37,667 nucleotides of DNA. Origin: Streptomyces oryzae. Its GTDB lineage: Bacteria; Actinomycetota; Actinomycetes; Streptomycetales; Streptomycetaceae. Below are positions 26,027 to 34,130 of this stretch, piece after piece; position 1 is the first letter of the stretch; each line of letters starts with the position of its first letter. The notes below the pieces were generated by a model. The model had not been told where the DNA came from. It was given only the letters and a program-made list of their open reading frames with translations, and made no database searches. Where the stretch lies: positions 1 through 37,667 of the forward strand of contig NZ_JADKMA010000057.1 of assembly GCF_017676365.1 (NCBI RefSeq), given 5' to 3'. The position numbers were made by a program, and so were the translations under genes.

Positions 26027-27420
26027 TCCTCGTCCTCGCCGTCGGCGCGCTGCTGGGCGCGGAAGTCCGCGTACTCCTTCTGCATGCGGGTGGCGAGCTC
26101 GCCGGGACCGAGTTTGCCGCTGAGGACGCCCTGGAGATCGGCGGAGAGGGTGTCGTAGAAGGTGGGAGTGGTGTAGTCGAGGTAGGGCACCAGCCCGTCG
26201 GCGGCGTTCAGTCTCTGCCAGCCCGCGAACATCTGGCCGTCGGCCTCGTCCGGGTCGAGCTGCTTCGCGGCCTCGCCGGGCACGATGGGCAGCACGCCTT
26301 CCTCGGTCATCACCTTGGAGGCGTGTGCGCTCGTGAGGAAGTCCAGGTAGGCCGCGGCGACTTCCGGGTGGTCGGACTTGGAGGTGATGGACCAGGGCAG
26401 TCCCTCGCCGCCGGTGGTGACCGGCTGCTGCCCGGCTGCCGGGGGCGGTGGCATGAAGCCGAGGTCGTCACCCATGGGTTTACGCAGGTCGGCGAGTTGC
26501 CAGGTGCCGGTGATCAGGAAGGCGCCCTTGCCGTCGGCGAACTGCTTGGCCGCGTCGTCGTACCCCTTGCCGTTGGCGCCCTTGGGGAAGTAGCCCTTCT
26601 TCGCCCAGTCGGCGAGGGTGCGGGCCGCGGTGCGGGTGGCGTCCGTGTCGAAGCCGCCGCCACGCCCGAACACCGTCTCCCGGACCGGCTCCGCACTTCC
26701 CGCAGCCTGGCCCTGGAGGACGCCGAAGGTGTGGATGGCGGGGTACTTGTCGAGGTTGCCGAACTGGACGGGGAGCTGGCCGGCCTTCTTCAGCTTCGGC
26801 AGCGCGCCGGTGAGGTCCTCCCAGGTCTTCGGCGGCTTGACGCCTGCCTTCCGCAGCACCTTCTTGTTGTAGTAGACGCCGATGTACTCGCCCTCCTGGG
26901 AGATCCCGTACAGCTGGCCGGTGCCGAACTGCTTGCCGTCGGGCGAGACCCGGTTGAGGTTGAGCAGGGTCTGCGGGAAGCGGGTGTTCCAGCTGTAGAG
27001 GCCCGCGTAGCTGTCCAGTGGGGTGAGCATTCCGGCGCGGGCGAAGGCCACCATGTCGGAGTAGCCCTGGTTGGCCTGTACGACGTCGGGCGGGTTGTCG
27101 CCGCTCAGCGCGAGCTTGAGGGTCTTCTTCAGGTCGTTGAAGCTGCGCGCCACGCGCTTGATGGTGACGTTGGGGTACTTCTTCTCGAACTCCTTGTTGA
27201 GCCGCTCGACCTGGGCGTTCGCGCCACCCCGGGTCTGCTGGTCCCACACCGTGAGGGTGACCTTTCCGGCCTTGCCGGGGTCAGGTATGGCAGTCGCGGC
27301 AGCCCCCTGGGAGCCCGCCGCGCCGGACCCGTCGGTCCCGGGCACGCAGGCGGCGGCCAGCAGCAGAACCCCCAACGTGCCGAGGGCTCTGAGTCGCCTG
27401 TGATGGCGGTGCGCTTTCAT
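26023..27420 (-). CDS. ABC sugar-binding lipoprotein (465 aa)
   Basis: Extracellular solute-binding protein, family 1, anchored by lipid. The signal peptide is basic (MKAHRHHRRLR) then hydrophobic, with the lipobox LLAAAC at about residues 20-25. The mature part shows VTLTVWDQQTRGGANAQVERL, KTLKLALSGDNPPDVVQ, GISQEGEYIGVYYNKKVLRKAG and a C-terminal FLTSAHASKVMTEEGVLP, all usual for this family. The ATG at 27420 follows the PfkB gene on the same strand after a 146-nt gap holding repeat copy 4. The gene may therefore have its own promoter within or after the repeat, or be read from the kinase promoter. Confidence 0.92.
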   Translation of the reverse strand: MKAHRHHRRLRALGTLGVLLLAAACVPGTDGSGAAGSQGAAATAIPDPGKAGKVTLTVWDQQTRGGANAQVERLNKEFEKKYPNVTIKRVARSFNDLKKTLKLALSGDNPPDVVQANQGYSDMVAFARAGMLTPLDSYAGLYSWNTRFPQTLLNLNRVSPDGKQFGTGQLYGISQEGEYIGVYYNKKVLRKAGVKPPKTWEDLTGALPKLKKAGQLPVQFGNLDKYPAIHTFGVLQGQAAGSAEPVRETVFGRGGGFDTDATRTAARTLADWAKKGYFPKGANGKGYDDAAKQFADGKGAFLITGTWQLADLRKPMGDDLGFMPPPPAAGQQPVTTGGEGLPWSITSKSDHPEVAAAYLDFLTSAHASKVMTEEGVLPIVPGEAAKQLDPDEADGQMFAGWQRLNAADGLVPYLDYTTPTFYDTLSADLQGVLSGKLGPGELATRMQKEYADFRAQQRADGEDEE

Positions 27421-27445
27421 CGTCCTACACCCTCCTTGTTCGGAT

Positions 27446-27528
27446 GCGCCCCGAAGGGGCGCGGGGAACTGCTCCCCCAACCTTCGGCCGGGCGGTGCCC
27501 CCAGCAACCACAAAGCACCCGCAGCCGA
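27446..27528 (+). repeat. Modular intergenic repeat, copy 4 (interrupted core)
   Basis: It begins with the hairpin GCGCCCC-GAA-GGGGCGC and the core GGGGCGCGGGGAACTG. The core is then broken by a 33-nt segment (27472-27504) starting CTCCCCCAACCTTCGG and ending GGTGCCCCCAG. The core resumes with CAACCACAA and the tail CACCCGCAG. The inserted segment resembles the hairpin module of copies 1 and 3 in reverse orientation. It lies between two co-directional minus-strand genes. Confidence 0.75.
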
Positions 27529-27566
27529 AAACGCTCCTGCGCCCGCCCTCCCCGCGGAGCGCCCTC

Positions 27567-28670
27567 TCACGAGCGGAAGCCGATGGTGGGGGTGGCGCGC
27601 AGCGGCCACTCCCCACCGCCACCGGGCAACAGGTCGTCCAGGAAGGAATACCGCCGCATCACGTCCTGGCTCTGCCCGCCGATCCGCCGCGCGTACTGCC
27701 ACCAGGCGGCCACTTCGCTCCAGCCGGGGGCCGAGAGGGAACCGCCGAAGTGCTGTACGGACAGCGCCGCGGTCAGGTTGGCGAAGGCCAGCCGGTCGGC
27801 GAGCGGCCAGCCGGCCAGCGTCCCGGTGGTGAAACCGGCCATGAACACGTCCCCGGCGCCGGTGGGGTCGAGAGCGTCGACCTCCAGCGCGGGCACGTCC
27901 GCGTGCTCGCCGGTCGTCCCGTCCACCGCGACCGCGCCTCCGGAGCCCTTGGTCACGACCGCGACGGGCACCAGTTCGGCCAGCGCCCGCACGGCTGCCT
28001 CCGGGGTTTCGGTGCGGGTGTAGTGCATGGCCTCGGTGGCGTTCGGCAGGAAGGCGTGGCACAGCGACAGATCGGCCAGCGTGTCCGGGTCCCAGGCGCC
28101 GGTCTCGTCCCAGCCGGTGTCGGCGAAGATCAGGCTGCCTTCGGAGTGCGCCTGCCGTACCCAGTCCCCCACCCGGCCGGGAGAAAGCGAGGTGACGCAG
28201 GCCCGCGACCGCGGCCGGGAGGCGACGCTGACGCACGGCTTGGGCTCCTCGTGGCCGTGGCTGACCATGGTGCGCTCGCCCTCGTACGCCATCGAGACGG
28301 TGACCGGCGAGTGCCAGCCCTTCGCCCGGTGCGAGGGGGCCAGGTCGATGCCCTCGCTGGCGGAGAGCGCCTCCCAGCAGTAGTCGCCGTACATGTCGTC
28401 GCCGAAGGCTGCCGCGAGTGCGGTGCGCAGTCCGAGCCTGCGCAGGGCTGTCGCCATGTTGGCCACTCCGCCGGGGCTGGAGCCCATGCCGCGGGCCCAG
28501 GTCTCGGTGCCCCGCACGGGGGCGTGATCGAGGCCGGTGAAGACGATGTCGAGGAAGACCGTGCCGGTGAGGAACACATCGGTCTTCGGGCCGCCGTCCG
28601 AGCGGAGGGCGGCGAGCGGGTCCAACCGGCTTCCTGTCGGTGCCGGCTGGGCGCTCCCAGTGGTACTCAA
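27567..28670 (-). CDS. PfkB family carbohydrate kinase (367 aa)
   Basis: ATP-dependent sugar or nucleoside kinase of the ribokinase fold. The N-terminal signature is SSPGGVANMATALRRLG with the substrate-binding glycines, and the C-terminal signature is DPTGAGDVFMAGFTTG containing the catalytic Asp. VVTKGSGGAVAV is also typical. The start is TTG at 28670 with GAGAGGGG upstream. It diverges from the DeoR regulator and precedes the ABC importer genes on the same strand, so it probably phosphorylates the imported sugar. The precise substrate is unknown. Confidence 0.9.
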   Translation of the reverse strand: MSTTGSAQPAPTGSRLDPLAALRSDGGPKTDVFLTGTVFLDIVFTGLDHAPVRGTETWARGMGSSPGGVANMATALRRLGLRTALAAAFGDDMYGDYCWEALSASEGIDLAPSHRAKGWHSPVTVSMAYEGERTMVSHGHEEPKPCVSVASRPRSRACVTSLSPGRVGDWVRQAHSEGSLIFADTGWDETGAWDPDTLADLSLCHAFLPNATEAMHYTRTETPEAAVRALAELVPVAVVTKGSGGAVAVDGTTGEHADVPALEVDALDPTGAGDVFMAGFTTGTLAGWPLADRLAFANLTAALSVQHFGGSLSAPGWSEVAAWWQYARRIGGQSQDVMRRYSFLDDLLPGGGGEWPLRATPTIGFRS

Positions 28671-28733
28671 GGCCGCTCGCCCCTCTCAGGTATGGCCAGA
28701 ACTTAGCTGTTCGTTGACTGGTTTGAGCGATAC

Positions 28734-28805
28734 CTTGCACGCTTCCCGGGCCAGATTGCAAGAGGTCGGTCACACTCGCGCAAAGTCGCTCAGTCGCGCT
28801 AGGGT
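28734..28805 (+). promoter_or_regulatory. Divergent control region: inverted repeat and leaderless-type -10
   Basis: CTTGCA (28734-28739) and TGCAAG (28757-28762) form a spaced inverted repeat in the kinase/DeoR divergent region, a candidate DeoR site. TAGGGT (28800-28805) is a good -10 hexamer, and the ATG of the DeoR gene starts 7 nt after it. Transcription would then begin at or next to the start codon, giving a leaderless message. No clear -35 is seen. Confidence 0.5.
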
Positions 28806-28812
28806 GCGGAGC

Positions 28813-29565
28813 ATGTTGCGTGAAACCCGGCACGAGAAGCTGCTGCGGCTCCTCCGCGAGGAGGGGGTGCTGCCCGTCGTCGAGATCGCCCGGCGGCTCG
28901 AGGTCAGCGAGGCCACCGCGCGGCGCGACGTGTCCGACCTCTCCGGTGCCGGGCGGCTGCGCCGGGTCTACGGCGGCGCCATCGCCCGCGAACCGGTCGA
29001 GAGGCCCTTCGCGGAGGAGGAGGTGGACGACCTTCCGGCCAAGGAGGCCGTCGCCGCGGGTGCGGCCCAGCTGATCCGGAACGGCGAGACGGTGCTGCTC
29101 GACATCGGCACCACCACCCTGCAGCTCGCGCGGCTGCTGCACGGCCGGAAGATCACCGTCGTCACCTCCAGCCTCGCCGTCTACGAGGAACTGCGCGCCG
29201 ACGACGAGGTGTCCCTCGTACTGCTGGGCGGCGAAGTACGGCGCAACTACCGCTCCCTGGTCGGCCAGCTGACCCGGGCCGCGCTGCGGGAGATCTACGC
29301 CGACCGCGTCTTCCTCGGCACCAGCGGGGTGCTGGCCGACGGCCGGGTGCTGGACACCACCGAGGTGGAGGTCCCCGTCAAACGGGCCATGCTCGGCTCC
29401 GCCCGGCAGGCGGTGCTGCTGGCCACCCCGCGCAAGTTCCCCGGCACCGGCAGCGCCCGCGTCTGCCAGGCCGAGGACATCGACATGCTGATCACCGGCC
29501 AGGCGACCGACCCGGCCACCCTCGCCACGTTCCGCGAGGCCGATGTGGAGGTAGTTCAGGTATGA
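28813..29565 (+). CDS. DeoR family transcriptional regulator (250 aa)
   Basis: Sugar-phosphate-responsive regulator. The N-terminal winged helix has RHEKLLRLLREEGVLPVVEIARRL and VSEATARRDVSDLSGAGRLRRVYGG, the classic DeoR signature. The C-terminal sugar-phosphate-isomerase-like domain has LLDIGTTTLQLARLL, VTSSLAVYEEL and LLGGEVRRNYRSLVG. There is no real ribosome binding site before the ATG at 28813, which fits the leaderless -10 spacing; the frame's upstream extension is not credible. It overlaps the GH4 gene by 4 nt and diverges from the PfkB kinase. It probably represses both in response to the sugar phosphate. Confidence 0.92.
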   Translation: MLRETRHEKLLRLLREEGVLPVVEIARRLEVSEATARRDVSDLSGAGRLRRVYGGAIAREPVERPFAEEEVDDLPAKEAVAAGAAQLIRNGETVLLDIGTTTLQLARLLHGRKITVVTSSLAVYEELRADDEVSLVLLGGEVRRNYRSLVGQLTRAALREIYADRVFLGTSGVLADGRVLDTTEVEVPVKRAMLGSARQAVLLATPRKFPGTGSARVCQAEDIDMLITGQATDPATLATFREADVEVVQV

Positions 29566-30950
29566 CGGGAATGACTGGCGCCACCGGCCAGGCCGGCAGC
29601 GACGGGATGCGGCTCACCGTGCTGGGCGGCGGCGGGTTCCGCGTTCCGCTCGTCCACCGGGCGCTGCTCCAGGACGCCCAGGGACCGGACGCCGCAGGGC
29701 GCTGCACCGAACTCGTCCTCCACGACACCGATCCCGGCCGGCTCGACGCCATCGGCGCCGTCCTCGCCGAGCAGGCAGCGCGGCACCCGGGCCCGGCGCC
29801 CGCCGTACGCACCACCACGGACCTGGACGAGGCGCTGGCCGGCACCGACTTCGTCTTCAGCGCCATCCGCGTCGGCGGCCTCGCCGGGCGGGTGCGCGAC
29901 GAACAACTCCCGCTGGCCCAAGGGCTGCTCGGCCAGGAGACTGTCGGCGCCGGCGGCGTCCTCTACGGGCTGCGCACCGTGCCGGTGGCCCTGCACATCG
30001 CCGAGCGCGTCGCCGCGCTCGCCCCGCAGGCGTGGGTCATCAACTTCACCAACCCGGCCGGTATGGTCACCGAGGCGATGAGCCGGGTGCTGGGCGACCG
30101 CGTCATCGGCATCTGCGACTCGCCCGTCGGCCTCTGCCGCCGCGCCGCGCGGGCCGTCGGCGCCGACCCGGACCGCGCCGACTACGACTACGTGGGCCTC
30201 AACCACCTCGGCTGGCTGCGCCGCATCGTGGTCGACGGCACCGACCGGATGCCCGCGCTGCTGGGGGACACGGCGGCACTGGAGTCGTTCGAGGAGGGCA
30301 AGCTCTTCGGCGCCGACTGGCTGCGCGCGCTGGGGGCCCTGCCGAACGAGTATCTGCACTACTACTACCACCACCGCGAAGCCCTCACCGCGATCCGCGA
30401 AGCGGACGCCACCCGCGGGGAGTTCCTCGCCCGCCAGCAGCAGGGCTTCTACGAGAAGCTGTCCGGCGACGAGGCCACCGGCAGCGCCTTCCGGGCCTGG
30501 GACGAGACGCGCCGCGAACGCGAGGAGACGTACATGGCCGAGAGCCGCCAGGCGTCGGGCGGCTGGCAGCGCGACAGCTGCGACCTGGACGGCGGCGGCT
30601 ACGACCGCGTCGCGCTGGCGCTGATGCGGGCCATCGCGCGCAACGAGCGCACCACCTTGATCCTCAACGTACGCAGCCGCGGCGCCGTGCCCGGTCTCGA
30701 CCCCGACGCCGTGGTGGAGGTGCCGTGCCTGGTCGACGCGGGCGGGGCCCGCCCGCTGGCCACCGGCCCGGTGGCCCCGGACCAGCTGGGGCTGATGCTC
30801 CAGCTCAAGGCCGTCGAGCGCAGCACCATCGAGGGCGCCACCGGCAACTCCCACCGCGCGGCGCTGCGCGCCCTCGCCCTCCACCCCCTGGTCGACTCGG
30901 TGCACGCCGCGGAACGCGTCCTGGAGGCGGCCGGTCCGCTGCGGGGCTGA
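29562..30950 (+). CDS. Glycoside hydrolase family 4, probable 6-phospho-glycosidase (462 aa)
   Basis: NAD- and divalent-metal-dependent glycosidase that works by oxidation and elimination. The Rossmann start is LTVLGGGGFRVP (18-29). NFTNPAG (161-167), the metal cysteine in CDSP (185-188) and GLNHLGW with H215 mark the active site. The CDSP tetrapeptide is nearer to the C-(D/N)-x-P type of phospho-glycosidases than to the CHSV type of alpha-galactosidases, by recollection. A PfkB kinase nearby would fit a phosphorylated substrate. The first ATG overlaps the DeoR stop by 4 nt; a later ATG (residue 16, MRLTVLG) may be the true start because the first 15 residues are low-complexity. Confidence 0.9.
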   Translation: MTGMTGATGQAGSDGMRLTVLGGGGFRVPLVHRALLQDAQGPDAAGRCTELVLHDTDPGRLDAIGAVLAEQAARHPGPAPAVRTTTDLDEALAGTDFVFSAIRVGGLAGRVRDEQLPLAQGLLGQETVGAGGVLYGLRTVPVALHIAERVAALAPQAWVINFTNPAGMVTEAMSRVLGDRVIGICDSPVGLCRRAARAVGADPDRADYDYVGLNHLGWLRRIVVDGTDRMPALLGDTAALESFEEGKLFGADWLRALGALPNEYLHYYYHHREALTAIREADATRGEFLARQQQGFYEKLSGDEATGSAFRAWDETRREREETYMAESRQASGGWQRDSCDLDGGGYDRVALALMRAIARNERTTLILNVRSRGAVPGLDPDAVVEVPCLVDAGGARPLATGPVAPDQLGLMLQLKAVERSTIEGATGNSHRAALRALALHPLVDSVHAAERVLEAAGPLRG

Positions 30951-30997
30951 GCGGTCCCTTCAGAATGCCGGGTTCTTGTGGGCCAGGATCATGCGGT

Positions 30998-31834
30998 TCA
31001 CCCCTTGACCGCGCCGGAGGTGAGGCCCTGGACGATGTGCCGGCTGGCGAAGGCGAACAGCACCATCGTCGGGGCGATGGTGAGCACGGCCGCGGCGGAC
31101 ATCGAGCCCCAGTCGATGTTGAAGCTGGAGATGAAGCCGTTCAGGGCGGTGGGGATGGTCTTGTTCTCGTCGCTGTTCATCAGCGTCACCGACAGGAACA
31201 GCTCGTTCCAGCAGTTGACGAAGTTGAAGATGAACGCGGCGACGATGCCCGGGCGCATCACCGGCAGCAGCACCCGGAACAGCGCACCGAACCGGGACAG
31301 GCCGTCGATCATGGCGGCCTCCTCCAGCGCGTCCGGGACGTTCGCGAAGAAGCCGCGGAGCATCACCGTGCAGAACGGGATGCACACGGCGATGTAGACG
31401 AGGATGAGCCCGAGCCGGTTGTCGACCAGCTTCAGGTCGGTCATCAGCAGGTACAGCGGCCCGAGCGCGATGAAGGCGGGGATCATCTGGGTGACCAGGG
31501 CAGCCATCAGCAGCGCGCTCTTGGTCCGGAACTCGAACCGGGCGAGCACATACGCCGAGAGCATCGAGATCGCGGTGGCCGTGGCGCCCGCGACGGCCGC
31601 GATGATCAGGCTGTTGGCGAGGTATGTGCCGAAGTCCGCCTTGCTGAACAGGCCTTCGTAGTTCTCCAGCGAGAACGTCTCGGGCCAGTAGGCGATCGGG
31701 AAGGTGAAGATGTCGCCGGGCGCTTTGAGCGAGGTGATGGTGATCCAGTAGAGCGGGAAGACCGTGAAGACCAGCCACAGCCCCAGGAAGGCGAACTTCA
31801 CGGTCCGGCCGGCCGCGGTCTCCTTGCCGATCAT
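30998..31834 (-). CDS. Carbohydrate ABC transporter permease, MalG type, second system (278 aa)
   Basis: Membrane subunit of a second CUT1-type importer. Six spans are present, starting with FAFLGLWLVFTVFPLYWI. The EAA loop is EEAAMIDGLSRFGALFRVLLP, and the C-terminus ASRHIVQGLTSGAVKG is typical of MalG-like proteins. The ATG at 31834 overlaps the MalF-type stop by 4 nt. It is the last gene of the operon and converges on the GH4 gene with a 47-nt gap where I see no obvious terminator. Confidence 0.92.
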   Translation of the reverse strand: MIGKETAAGRTVKFAFLGLWLVFTVFPLYWITITSLKAPGDIFTFPIAYWPETFSLENYEGLFSKADFGTYLANSLIIAAVAGATATAISMLSAYVLARFEFRTKSALLMAALVTQMIPAFIALGPLYLLMTDLKLVDNRLGLILVYIAVCIPFCTVMLRGFFANVPDALEEAAMIDGLSRFGALFRVLLPVMRPGIVAAFIFNFVNCWNELFLSVTLMNSDENKTIPTALNGFISSFNIDWGSMSAAAVLTIAPTMVLFAFASRHIVQGLTSGAVKG

Positions 31835-32826
31835 GGCCTCGCTCCCTTCTTCTCGCGTGTGGCCAAGAGGAAGAACGCCGCGAAGACGAGCAGCGACGCG
31901 ACGATGAGCAGGCCGATCGCGGAGGCCCTGCCGTAGTCGCCCTGCTGAGTGATGCGGATCATCCAAGTGGTCACGATGTGCGTCTGGTTGTCCGGACCGC
32001 CGCCGGTCATACCGAAGATCAGGTCCGGGAAGTTGAAGATCCAGATGATCCGCAGCAGCACGGTGAGCGCCAGGGTGGTGCGGATGTACGGGATGGTGAT
32101 CTGGAACAGCGTGCGCGCCTTGCCCGCGCCGTCGAGCGCCGCCGCCTCGTACAGCTCGTCCGGGATGGACTGCAGCGCGGCCAGGATCATGATCGTGAAG
32201 AAGGTGACCCCGTACCAGATGTTGGCGACGATGACGGCGCCCATCGCGGTGTGCGGGTCGGCCAGCCAGGCGATCGGCTCGTCGCTGAGCCCGGTCTTCT
32301 GCAGCAGGTCGTTGACCACGCCGAACTCGGAGTTGAACAGCCAGCGGAAGAGGATGCCGATGAGGAAGCCGGAGACCGCCCAGGGGAAGAAGACGAGCGC
32401 CTGGTAGAGCCCTCGGAAGCGGAACTTCCGGCGCAGCCAGAGGGCGAGCGCGAAGCCGATGACGAGCTGGGGCACGATCGAGGCCACCACCCACACCGCG
32501 GTGTTGCCGAGCACCGTGCTCCACGCCGGGTCGGCGAAGACGTCCCGGAAGTTCTTCAGGCCCACCCAGGAGGTGTCGGTCAGGTCGGTCAGCTTCCAGT
32601 TGCGGAACGCCATCTGGCTGCCGGCGATCATCGGGTAGTACGTGAAGAGGGCGACGAAGAGCGCGGCCGGCGCCATGAACGCGGCGATGGTCAGCGCGCG
32701 CCTGGCGGTGAACTCCGGCCTGCGCCGGCTCGTCGCCGGGCCGCCGGAAGGCGGGGCGCCCTTCGCGGGGGAGGACCGGCCCGGCCGCGGCCGGGCCGGT
32801 TGCCTGGTCGGGGACACGATGGGCAT
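31831..32826 (-). CDS. Carbohydrate ABC transporter permease, MalF type, second system (331 aa)
   Basis: Membrane subunit with a long, Pro- and Arg-rich cytoplasmic N-tail (about 40 residues) before the first span IAAFMAPAALFVALFTYYP. The EAA loop is ELYEAAALDGAGKARTLFQI, and FGMTGGGPDNQTHIVTTWM matches the family. The ATG at 32826 lies 2 nt from the stop of the binding-protein gene, and its 3' end overlaps the MalG-type gene by 4 nt. No ATPase gene is nearby. Confidence 0.92.
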   Translation of the reverse strand: MPIVSPTRQPARPRPGRSSPAKGAPPSGGPATSRRRPEFTARRALTIAAFMAPAALFVALFTYYPMIAGSQMAFRNWKLTDLTDTSWVGLKNFRDVFADPAWSTVLGNTAVWVVASIVPQLVIGFALALWLRRKFRFRGLYQALVFFPWAVSGFLIGILFRWLFNSEFGVVNDLLQKTGLSDEPIAWLADPHTAMGAVIVANIWYGVTFFTIMILAALQSIPDELYEAAALDGAGKARTLFQITIPYIRTTLALTVLLRIIWIFNFPDLIFGMTGGGPDNQTHIVTTWMIRITQQGDYGRASAIGLLIVASLLVFAAFFLLATREKKGARP

Positions 32827-32828
32827 GC

Positions 32829-34130
32829 CTACTTCTCCTTCGCCCACTTCTCGGTCCAGTAGGCGTCCCACTCGGCCAGCAGCTCCTTGGGGGTCATCTT
32901 GCCGAGCAGCACCTTCTGCACATCGGCGTCAGCCTTCTTCCCCCACTCGGTCCACCAGGGGACGCCGCGCGGCTGGGTGACAACCTGGTACTTCTCCGGC
33001 TGCTCGGTCATCTTCAGGTAGCTCGACCAGGGGCCGGTCTTGTAGAACTTGTCGTCGTTCGCCGACTTCAGGATCGGCACGAGGCTGTTCTTCTTGGTGA
33101 AGGTCGTCGACGCCGCACCCTGGGAGAGGAACTTCACCAGCTTCACCGCCTCGGCCTTGTGGCCGCTGCTGTCCGCGACGCCCCAGCCGGCGGTGGCCAG
33201 CGGCTGGACGGTCTTGCCGCTCGGCCCCCTCACCAGCGGGGCCGTGCTCCACTGGTCCTCGCCGATCGCCTTGGACTCCCGGACGGTGGCGATCACCTCG
33301 GGGTCCTGGAGCAGGAAGGCGGTGGAGCCGTTGGAGAAGCCCTCCACCATCTCGGGATAGGCCCAGGAGACGGACGACTTGGGTGAGGCCTTCTTGAACA
33401 GCTGGAAGTACGTGTCGACCGCGTCCTGCGCAGCAGGGGCGGAGAAGATGCTGCCGCCGTCCTTGAGCCGGAAGCCGTTGTCGGGGTCGATCTCGTCGGC
33501 GACGTACGCCGAGATCGCGGCGGTGACGTTGCTGTTGGCGTTCTCGCCGCCGCGGAAAGCGTAGCCGTACCGGCGCTTCGCCGGGTCGTGGATGGCCGAC
33601 GCCTGCTTCAGCAGCTCCTTCCAGGTGGCCGGCGGCTTGCTGAACCCGGCCTGCTTGATCAGGTCGGTGCGGTAGAAGAGGCTCAGCCCGTAGAAGCCGT
33701 AGGGGAGGAAGTAGGTCCTGCCCTTGGCGTCTTCAGAGGCCTTGACGGCGTTCTCCGTCATGGCCTGCTTGCCGTCCCAGCCCTTGAGGTCCTTCTTCAT
33801 GTCGTAGAGCCAGCCGTTGGTCGACCACGGGCCGACGGTGATGTCACGGACCTCGAGCACGTCGACACCGGTGCCGGACTGGAGCATCTGCTGCAGCTTC
33901 TGGTCGGCCTGCTCGGTCGGCGGCGAGATCAGTTTGACCTTGATCTTCGGGTTCTTCTTCTCGAAGTCCGCTATGAGGTCCTTCAGCAGGTCCGTGCGGG
34001 TGGGGTTCGTCAGGCTCTCGACCATGGTGACCGTGACCGTCCCGCCGTCGCCGCCGCTCATGGCTGAACAGCTGGTCAGGACCATCGCGGCGGCGGTGCC
34101 CAGGGCCAGGGCTGCCGTCCTTCTTCTCAT
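32829..34130 (-). CDS. ABC solute-binding lipoprotein, second system (433 aa)
   Basis: Extracellular binding protein of family 1 with a lipid anchor: signal MRRRTAALALGTAAAMVLTSC with cysteine at residue 21. The mature protein has KKNPKIKVKLISPP, LQQMLQSGTGVDVLEV, YGFYGLSLFYRTDLIKQAGF and VKFLSQGAASTTFTKKNSLVP. It is rich in Lys/Trp like other secreted binding proteins. The ATG at 34130 overlaps the stop of the PLP-enzyme gene by 4 nt, which ties uptake to that enzyme. The ligand is unknown. Confidence 0.92.
   Translation of the reverse strand: MRRRTAALALGTAAAMVLTSCSAMSGGDGGTVTVTMVESLTNPTRTDLLKDLIADFEKKNPKIKVKLISPPTEQADQKLQQMLQSGTGVDVLEVRDITVGPWSTNGWLYDMKKDLKGWDGKQAMTENAVKASEDAKGRTYFLPYGFYGLSLFYRTDLIKQAGFSKPPATWKELLKQASAIHDPAKRRYGYAFRGGENANSNVTAAISAYVADEIDPDNGFRLKDGGSIFSAPAAQDAVDTYFQLFKKASPKSSVSWAYPEMVEGFSNGSTAFLLQDPEVIATVRESKAIGEDQWSTAPLVRGPSGKTVQPLATAGWGVADSSGHKAEAVKLVKFLSQGAASTTFTKKNSLVPILKSANDDKFYKTGPWSSYLKMTEQPEKYQVVTQPRGVPWWTEWGKKADADVQKVLLGKMTPKELLAEWDAYWTEKWAKEK

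Noticed and set aside
26023..29142. A single 1039-codon minus-strand frame that seems to fuse a new N-terminal region to the sugar-binding protein
   Set aside because: The upstream part runs out of frame through the kinase gene and is shadow sequence. A normal lipoprotein signal begins at 27420.
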